44,616 nucleotides of DNA, from assembly GCA_002385475.1 (NCBI GenBank), contig DGDO01000134.1, positions 1 through 44,616 on the forward strand, written 5' to 3'. Of this stretch, positions 39,596 through 44,616 are shown in pieces. Source of the stretch: Candidatus Sordicultor fermentans (GTDB lineage Bacteria > Atribacterota > Atribacteria > Atribacterales > Caldatribacteriaceae). Within the stretch, counting starts at the first letter, position 1; the number at the start of each line of letters is the position of its first letter. Position numbers and translations under genes: made by a program. The notes beneath the pieces are model-generated. The model was not told the origin of the DNA, did not search any database, and saw only the letters and a program-made list of their open reading frames with translations.

Positions 39596-40390
39596 ATGAA
39601 AAGTAAAATAAAAAGTAAAATAAAAAGTAAAATAATCACAACTCTGGTTTTGGCTTGTATTTTCATGCTAATGGTAGGGATAGCAGAAGGGCAGGTTGAT
39701 TATGACCAGCTATACCGAGATACGGCCAAAAAATGGACTCGTTCTGCTAAGGTGGGGGATGCTTTTTCTGTGGAAGCTTTATTCTGGAATGCAGAAGTAG
39801 TCCAGGCTTGGGTAGCTAAATACGGCAAAGAAAATTTGCTTTCTGCTGAAGAAGAATTGGCCTACCATCGAGATTTTTTGCAGAGGGAAAGAATAAATCG
39901 TTATTTGGTATTTGAGGTAACCATCAAAAAACTTAAGGGAGCACCCCTTTATCCCATGAAATTTGCTCAGAATACCTACTTAGTTGACGATCGGGGAAAC
40001 AAATTTTATCCTTTAGAATTTCCTCCTGAATTTGAAGAAAAAATCTTCGATCAGGTAACAGGAAAAGTTTATTTCCCCCGGTTTGACAAGGAGGGTAACC
40101 CCATAATTAACCCGGATACTCGCTATATTACTCTTCATTTCGCCCGGCTTTCCATTGATCCTCAACTAATTAGTAAGGAGGTTAACCTTACCTGGGACAA
40201 TCCTTACCTTCCTCCCGATTATTCTCGTCCGGAGTGGAAACCGGCATTGGAAGAAGAAATTTTACGCCTGGAAGAACGAGTGAAAGAATTAGAACTCCAA
40301 AAGAAAATGTTGGAAGATAAAATAAAGGGGATAGATAATGAAATAGAAGAGGTAAAAGCCAGAATTAAAGATTTACAAAAGGAACGGTGA
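39596..40390 (+). CDS. Exported protein with C-terminal coiled coil, unknown function
   Basis: The 264-residue protein begins with a Lys-rich tract made of three SKIK units, then a signal sequence or anchor (about 13-32). The middle part (about 34-210) is globular with beta-strand character (NRYLVFEVTIKKLKG, RYITLHFARLS), and residues 215-264 form a coiled coil (EEEILRLEERVKELELQKK). No family is recognised. ATG follows AAGGAGG, 13 bases after the preceding gene. Its TGA overlaps the GTG start of the LptD-like gene, so the two are translationally coupled and may act together at the outer membrane. Confidence 0.75.
   Translation: MKSKIKSKIKSKIITTLVLACIFMLMVGIAEGQVDYDQLYRDTAKKWTRSAKVGDAFSVEALFWNAEVVQAWVAKYGKENLLSAEEELAYHRDFLQRERINRYLVFEVTIKKLKGAPLYPMKFAQNTYLVDDRGNKFYPLEFPPEFEEKIFDQVTGKVYFPRFDKEGNPIINPDTRYITLHFARLSIDPQLISKEVNLTWDNPYLPPDYSRPEWKPALEEEILRLEERVKELELQKKMLEDKIKGIDNEIEEVKARIKDLQKER
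39599..39634 (+). repeat. Three perfect 12-base tandem repeats at the start of a gene
   Basis: The unit AAAAGTAAAATA occurs three times without change directly after the ATG of the gene at 39596 and encodes the repeated SKIK tract. The 12-base unit keeps the frame, so copy-number change would lengthen or shorten the basic N-region of the signal peptide without breaking the gene. Confidence 0.85.
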
Positions 40391-41961
40391 AAAAAATAAA
40401 GATTGGGAAACTATTTTTATTTTTTTCCCTGCTCTTATTTTGTTCTTCTTCTCTTCCGGCGCAGGAGGGGATAAGAATCAAAGCAGACCTTGTCCTTTAC
40501 GACCGAGATAGGGAAAAGGTCAGCGCTTCAGGTAATGTGAAGGTAGAATGGCAAGATGCTCAGGTCACTACCGAAGAGGTTGTTTTTTTTATTTCTACCC
40601 AAGAATTGTGGGTTCCCCATTCATTATACGCTACTTTGGGAGGTGACCAAGTACGAGGAGATCAATTCTATTATTCTTTCTTGCAGGACGAAGGGTGGGT
40701 AAAAAAGGCAGAATTAATTTATAAAGTAGGGGAAGAAGGGAAGCTCTATTTTCGAGGAGATAAAATAGAATATTTAAAAGGTAAATGGACAGGCAATAAT
40801 CTTCTGCTTACTGGCTGCGAAAAGGACCCACCTCTTTACAGTTTGAGAGCCAAAGAGGTGGTAATTTATCCTCAAGACAGATTAGTATTAGAAGGGTTGA
40901 GTTTCTACTTTAGAGAAAAGAAAATACTCGAACTACCGCTTTACTCACGAGTCTTAGGAGAAGAGGGAGCTGCTTTTTCTCCTACTTTAGGATATAGCCG
41001 TAAAAGAGGATGGTATTTAGGTAGTTACTATGATTATCTTTTTACTGAAAACCTACTTTTAACGTCTCAGTTTAGTATTTCTTCTTTGCAAGGGGCTGAA
41101 CTAAACATAGATTTAGTTACCTCTCTTTCTCGAGGAGAAGGAAGAATTTTTTGGGATATCTTGCCAGGCGCCGTAGATACCTGGGGAGGATATGTGCATC
41201 TCGAGGAAGGTGGTCTTTCTCTTTGGGCTTTAAGTGTAAATAATGAAATAGTGGGTCAAAGTCTTGTTTCTCGCTCTCCCCAGTTGGTTATTTCTTATGG
41301 AGAGAATCCTGAGGAAGGTTTTAATTGGAAAAGTACTTTTAGTTGGGGATATTTTGAAGAAGATGGGTCTTCTACCTGGAGAAAAGACCTTTATTTAAAT
41401 GCTGGATGGAAGGGAAAGGAGGGAGGACTAGAACTCTTTTTCTGGAATATAGATCTTACTGGAGGGCAAATAATACCCAGCTGGGGAAGCAAGATATGGT
41501 GGGAAAAGAGAGTTTCCCCAAAATGGGACCTTTCTCTCTCCTATCAGTTCAGCGAAGCACAAGGAGAAAGCCCTTTTTCTTTTGATCCCGGGGATCAAAA
41601 GGTTTTTTCCTTGGATTCCTGCTGGGGAGATTACGAAGAAAGCTTTCTACGATTACAAGGAGATTATAATCTCAATGAAGGAAATTGGGAAGAGTTAACT
41701 GCCGGAATAGGATTAGGAAATGAAGACTTTTCCTTGGGAGTGGAAGGAGTTTATTCTTTTGAGCTGGGAGAATGGAAAGAAGAAAGGTATTTTGTACGTA
41801 AAAGAATAGAAGATTGCATAACTCTGGAGGCTTCCTGGTATGAGCCGGAGGGTAGCTTGTTTTTATCTCTAAATCTATCTGGTTTAGATACAGAAAAAAA
41901 AGCTGAAGGTCTTTTCGATGAAGAAGAAGAGTTTAATCCTTTTGAATTGAAAAGAGATTAG
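40387..41961 (+). CDS. LptD/OstA-like outer-membrane protein
   Basis: The 524-residue protein has a signal peptide (to about Gln26), a periplasmic OstA/LptA-like domain (about 27-130: IRIKADLVLYDRDREKVSAS, GDQVRGDQFYYSF) and a long region of alternating hydrophobic strands rich in aromatic residues (FSPTLGYSRKRGWYLGSYYD onward) consistent with a beta-barrel. LptD inserts lipopolysaccharide into the outer leaflet; this one is shorter than proteobacterial LptD (about 780) and its barrel is diverged. It supports a diderm envelope. It starts at GTG overlapping the previous stop. The partner LptE and the Lpt ATPase genes are not in the window. Confidence 0.8.
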   Translation: MKKIKIGKLFLFFSLLLFCSSSLPAQEGIRIKADLVLYDRDREKVSASGNVKVEWQDAQVTTEEVVFFISTQELWVPHSLYATLGGDQVRGDQFYYSFLQDEGWVKKAELIYKVGEEGKLYFRGDKIEYLKGKWTGNNLLLTGCEKDPPLYSLRAKEVVIYPQDRLVLEGLSFYFREKKILELPLYSRVLGEEGAAFSPTLGYSRKRGWYLGSYYDYLFTENLLLTSQFSISSLQGAELNIDLVTSLSRGEGRIFWDILPGAVDTWGGYVHLEEGGLSLWALSVNNEIVGQSLVSRSPQLVISYGENPEEGFNWKSTFSWGYFEEDGSSTWRKDLYLNAGWKGKEGGLELFFWNIDLTGGQIIPSWGSKIWWEKRVSPKWDLSLSYQFSEAQGESPFSFDPGDQKVFSLDSCWGDYEESFLRLQGDYNLNEGNWEELTAGIGLGNEDFSLGVEGVYSFELGEWKEERYFVRKRIEDCITLEASWYEPEGSLFLSLNLSGLDTEKKAEGLFDEEEEFNPFELKRD

Positions 41962-41975
41962 GGGAGGGAATTGAT

Positions 41976-42407
41976 TTGGAAAAGAGACTATATCGTTCTC
42001 GAACAGACAGGATGTTAGGAGGAGTATGTGGAGGGATTGCTGAGTATTTCGGTGTTGATCCCACTTTAATAAGACTTTTAGCTGTAGTCCTTATTGTGGC
42101 TGGAGGAGCAGCCATAATTGCCTATATTATAGCTTGGATTGTTATTCCCGAGGAGCCTAAAAATCTTTCAATAGAAGAGAAAGCAGAAAAAGAAAATGTA
42201 ACTATTCCCGGGGACAAAAGTGAAGAGAGGAGAAAAGATGTAGAACTTATTGCCTGGATCTTAATCTTTGTGGGGTTGATATGGTTTTGCCTTAACCTTT
42301 TCTCTTTATGGTTGCCTTCTCGCTTTTTTGTCCGTCTGGTCTTTCCAGTTGCTCTGGTTATAGTTGGTATTTTGCTACTGTGGGAAAGAAAAAAGGAGGA
42401 GCGATGA
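41976..42407 (+). CDS. PspC-domain membrane protein
   Basis: The 143-residue protein has an N-terminal PspC domain (LYRSRTDRMLGGVCGGIAEY, then FGVDPTLIRL and a membrane span to about residue 60), a charged linker, and two more membrane spans (about 88-135) resembling the DUF5668/LiaF-type membrane module. PspC proteins take part in envelope-stress signalling in the inner membrane. Translation starts at TTG with GGGGAGGG upstream. Its stop overlaps the ATG of the dead IclR-type gene that follows, so the two were once coupled. Confidence 0.85.
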   Translation: MEKRLYRSRTDRMLGGVCGGIAEYFGVDPTLIRLLAVVLIVAGGAAIIAYIIAWIVIPEEPKNLSIEEKAEKENVTIPGDKSEERRKDVELIAWILIFVGLIWFCLNLFSLWLPSRFFVRLVFPVALVIVGILLLWERKKEER

Positions 42408-42721
42408 AGATCATAGATAAAGAAGCTAGAGATACTCTAAAATCGGTCTAAAGAGCTCTAAAAATTTTACCATTGATAAAAAATTTCAGAATCTCTCAAA
42501 AAAGTGGAGAAACCATCCACTAGAATTGTTAAGCAGTAATGAAATGGTGTTTATAAGAAATAGAAAGTAGTCAATCTTAGCTTTACAGACATTAATCTAC
42601 GTTGATAAAAGGGTTTTATCTGCATTCTACTGGTATTGGTAAAGCTATTTTGGCCTTTAACCATTTTCCAAATATCCTCATTCTTCGGGCTATAATTTTC
42701 ATAATTAGCACTAAAAGATAA
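42404..42721 (+). pseudogene. Decayed IclR-family transcriptional regulator
   Basis: The ATG overlaps the PspC stop and has AAAAGGAGGAG upstream. It reads MKIIDKEARDTLKSV, a stop, then RALKIL, which fits the IclR N-terminus pattern SVERALKIL if the TAA was GAA. The helix-turn-helix that should follow is lost or scrambled. Further on, NEMVFIRN (about 42539) and, in another frame at 42614-42655, FYLHSTGIGKAILAF match the start of the IclR effector-binding domain. The gene therefore has a nonsense codon, frameshifts and a large internal deletion, and is not functional. It also fills most of the 354-base gap before the next gene. Confidence 0.7.
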
Positions 42722-42761
42722 AGTTGATAAATCGATTGCTCTTGAATAACAAGAGAACAAC

Positions 42762-43775
42762 TTATCTCTTTCTAGGAGGAGCAGTAGAACTTCTTATCAC
42801 TAACTGAGGTTGCACTACTATTATTGTTTTACGAATTTTTCTGCCCTCAATAAGCTTCAAAAGAAGGCTCAACCCTTCTTTAGCCATCTCATCAAAGGGT
42901 TGAGCTATAGTAGTTAGAGGGGGAGAAACCACATTACAAAGAGGAATATTGTCTAAGCCTATGATAGAAATATCTCCAGGGACAGATAATCCTCTTTCTC
43001 TTATTGCTTGTATAGCTCCGATGGCCATCAAATCATTCATAGAAAAAACAGCTGTGGGTTGTTCTAGAGGAGAAAAACTGAGAATTCTATTCATGGCTTT
43101 CCTCCCTTCTTCTATTTTAAAGTCTCCTTCTTCGATAAGCTCTTCCCGTAAGCCTATACCGCTTTTCTCCAAGGTATCCAGAAATCCATAGAATCTTTCT
43201 CGACAGATTTTAATTTTCAGGGGCCCGGCTAAACAAGCAAGCTTTTTGTGACCCAAGTTCAAAAGATGAGATGCAGCTAGGACTCCGGCTGTGTAGTTAT
43301 CTAATTTTATAGTAGGAGCCTCTTCTTTTTCTAGAGTCCTATCTAAAACTATGTAAGGTATTTTAGATAACTGAGGGGTTTTAAACAATAAACTTTCATC
43401 TGACACCCGGGAAAAGATTATTCCCTCCACTTGGCGCCGAATTAGGATCTCAAGGTAACTTTTTTCCTTCTCCGGATCATCGTTAGTATTACAGAAAATC
43501 AAGCTGTAACCTTTTTTAGAGGCTATTTCTTCTAAATGTTTTGCTAATCGAGCAAAAACCGGACTTTCGATATCAGGAACGAGAAGGCCAAGTAATCTAG
43601 ATTGCTGACTACGCAAGCTTCGAGCTAAGAGATTAGGCTGGTAATTAAGCAAATGAACCGCTTCCCAAACTTTTTCTGCAGTCTCCTTTTTTACTGACCC
43701 CTTATTGTTTATTACTCGAGAAACTGTGGTGATAGAAACTCCCGCTAAGCGAGCTACCTCTTTAATTGAAGGCAA
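42762..43775 (-). CDS. LacI-family transcriptional regulator
   Basis: The 337-residue repressor has the LacI helix-turn-helix at its very start (SIKEVARLAGVSITTVSRVI), the hinge helix region (LNYQPNLLARSLRSQ) and a sugar-sensing domain (LLGLLVPDIESPVFARLAKH, MAIGAIQAIRERG, LTTIAQPFDEM). Translation starts at TTG after AAAAGGAG. An AAAACGTTTT site in its own leader and two more in the shared intergenic region suggest it represses itself and the divergent sugar gene. The inducer is unknown. Confidence 0.93.
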   Translation of the reverse strand: MPSIKEVARLAGVSITTVSRVINNKGSVKKETAEKVWEAVHLLNYQPNLLARSLRSQQSRLLGLLVPDIESPVFARLAKHLEEIASKKGYSLIFCNTNDDPEKEKSYLEILIRRQVEGIIFSRVSDESLLFKTPQLSKIPYIVLDRTLEKEEAPTIKLDNYTAGVLAASHLLNLGHKKLACLAGPLKIKICRERFYGFLDTLEKSGIGLREELIEEGDFKIEEGRKAMNRILSFSPLEQPTAVFSMNDLMAIGAIQAIRERGLSVPGDISIIGLDNIPLCNVVSPPLTTIAQPFDEMAKEGLSLLLKLIEGRKIRKTIIVVQPQLVIRSSTAPPRKR

Positions 43776-43793
43776 TCTTTTTCTCCTTTTTTG

Positions 43794-43803
43794 AAAACGT
43801 TTT
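43794..43803. promoter_or_regulatory. Candidate LacI operator in the regulator's leader
   Basis: The palindrome AAAACGTTTT, extended to GAAAACGTTTTTC, lies just upstream of the ribosome-binding site of the minus-strand LacI gene and downstream of its predicted promoter. Binding there would block transcription of the regulator. Confidence 0.65.
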
Positions 43804-43853
43804 TCATAAAATAAGACATTTACATAGGTTACATATTATGTACCAATTAATAT

Positions 43854-43898
43854 ATAGTAAAATTAGTCATTGACAAAGTCAAATTAATTTGTTAACGT
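43854..43898. promoter_or_regulatory. Divergent promoters sharing a palindromic -35 region
   Basis: TTGACAAAGTCAA (43870-43882) is an inverted repeat that provides TTGACA for the plus strand and TTGACT for the minus strand. On the minus strand TACTAT lies at 43854-43859 with a spacing of exactly 17. On the plus strand 17 bases lead to TAACGT (43893-43898), a weak -10 box inside the operator pair. Alternatively the plus-strand promoter is TTGTTA (43889-43894) with TAAACT (43912-43917), also 17 apart. Confidence 0.6.
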
Positions 43899-43914
43899 TT
43901 TCTAAAAACGTTAA
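43892..43914. promoter_or_regulatory. Pair of inverted LacI-type operators
   Basis: TTAACGTTTT (43892-43901) and AAAACGTTAA (43905-43914) are perfect inverted copies of ten bases separated by CTA. Each has the AACGTT core typical of LacI-family sites. Together with AAAACGTTTT at 43794-43803 they are about 100 bases apart, a spacing suited to a repression loop. They overlap the plus-strand promoter of the sugar gene. Confidence 0.7.
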
Positions 43915-44027
43915 ACTAAATAAAAAAAAGAAGGTAATTTGTCAGAGAATACTATAGATTAATAAATCTCTTGTTTTATGTTAAACTTATGATGTGTTTA
44001 AAAATGCCACAATAAGGAGATGAAACA

Positions 44028-44616
44028 ATGTCTAATCCAGCCTCACTTTTGAATATTGCCTTAGAAAAAGGGCAGGGAGTTTTTCGTTTGTTTCCTAATT
44101 GGGTTCCTCGAGCATTTTGTATCCCGGGAAAAAGGTTAAAACTTCATCCTGATGATTATTTTGCTTTTGGCGTTCACCGAGGAGGTATTGATGAACGTTG
44201 GTTTGCCTCTACAGTTAGAGCTGACAATGGTCCAGAAACTTTACCTGATGAGGGGTTAAGCTATATTTATATCGAAGACGGTCCTCGGGTAGAAAAAATC
44301 CTTCTCAAAGACGCTATAGAGTTGATGGGTAAAGATATTTTAGGTAAAGAGATAATGGAAAAGTATGGCGGTTGGACTATGTTTGCTAAATTTTTCGACA
44401 ACATGGATCCTCTTCCTCACCACCTTCATTTAGATGATGAAAAAGCAGCACGAGTAGGGCAAAAAGGAAAGCCAGAAGGGTATTATTTTCCCCGTCAATT
44501 GAACAACCATGGAGGCTATTTCCCTTATACTTTTTTTGGTTTGAATCTAGGAACCACTCGAGATGATATTCTTCAATGCCTGAAAAATTGGGATAAAGGG
44601 GATAATGGTATTTTAT
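44028..44616 (+). CDS. Phosphomannose-isomerase-like (cupin) sugar protein, 3' partial
   Basis: The frame is open from the ATG at 44028 (GGAG upstream) to the window end, giving 196 residues. The segment DPLPHHLHLDDEKA with clustered histidines, followed by EGYYFPRQLNNHGG, resembles the metal site of type I mannose-6-phosphate isomerases and related cupins. There is no signal peptide. It is divergent from a LacI regulator and behind its operators, so it is probably the first gene of an inducible sugar operon. The exact reaction is not known, and a non-enzymatic cupin is possible. Confidence 0.65.
   Translation, partial: MSNPASLLNIALEKGQGVFRLFPNWVPRAFCIPGKRLKLHPDDYFAFGVHRGGIDERWFASTVRADNGPETLPDEGLSYIYIEDGPRVEKILLKDAIELMGKDILGKEIMEKYGGWTMFAKFFDNMDPLPHHLHLDDEKAARVGQKGKPEGYYFPRQLNNHGGYFPYTFFGLNLGTTRDDILQCLKNWDKGDNGIL

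Noticed and set aside
42739..42755. CTCTTG/CAAGAG hairpin as terminator of the second LacI gene
   Set aside because: The stem has only six pairs and no T-run follows on the minus strand, so support is too weak.

Overview
The window looks like chromosomal DNA from an uncultured, anaerobic, sugar- and peptide-using diderm bacterium. It is AT-rich (I judge roughly 40% G+C by eye). An LptD/OstA-like protein with a signal peptide implies an outer membrane. Initiation codons are unusually rich in TTG and GTG. The gene mix (GH94 and GH4 carbohydrate enzymes, two LacI repressors, Liv-type and sugar-type ABC importers, GrpE/DnaK) would fit Atribacterota or a similar deep-branching phylum. That assignment is an inference from style and content, not from a marker gene.

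Layout. (1) 1-2001: the 3' part of an ABC exporter half-transporter converges on, and overlaps, a DUF4416 gene. (2) 2322-4960: grpE-dnaK with a strong promoter and a terminator-like hairpin, without dnaJ. (3) 5507-6925: a SatD-family protein and a DUF3307 membrane protein on the minus strand. (4) 7207-9630: a GH94 phosphorylase, minus strand. (5) 10397-15139: tRNA-Ser(GCT), then lipB-lipA, an anchored methyltransferase, a membrane glycosyltransferase and an orphan radical-SAM/HhH protein. (6) 15231-21558: a peptide-amide module made of an isoaspartyl peptidase/asparaginase, a Liv-type ABC importer with an internal terminator after the binding protein, and a creatininase-family amidohydrolase. 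(7) 21653-22393: an Ig-like lipoprotein. (8) 22715-25462: csoR-copA copper control. (9) 25629-30790: a zinc-ribbon gene, then purB-purM-purN-purD-purE. (10) 30830-31465: an MgtC/ACT membrane protein divergent from a LacI regulator. (11) 31650-37646: LacI regulator, sugar ABC importer, GH4 glycosidase. (12) 37726-38265: a gene graveyard with a frameshifted, truncated sugar-binding protein abutting an IS21-family istB remnant. (13) 38473-42407: an envelope cluster of two exported proteins, the LptD/OstA-like protein and a PspC protein, followed by a dead IclR-family regulator. (14) 42762-44616: a LacI regulator divergent from a phosphomannose-isomerase-like sugar gene that runs off the window.

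How the parts work together. Carbohydrate use is the main theme: phosphorolysis of beta-glucosides (GH94), NAD-dependent alpha-glycoside cleavage (GH4) fed by an ABC importer, and LacI-controlled sugar isomerisation. A second theme is salvage of peptide- or amide-containing small molecules. The rest is housekeeping: chaperone, lipoylation, purine synthesis, copper export and outer-membrane assembly.

The most interesting points are the asparaginase-Liv-creatininase cluster, the divergent LacI control region with a palindrome made of two overlapping -35 boxes, a LacI gene that appears to start at CTG, three pseudogenes absent from a simple open-reading-frame view, two intergenic fold-back elements, and a sugar ABC block whose arginine codon use differs from its neighbours.
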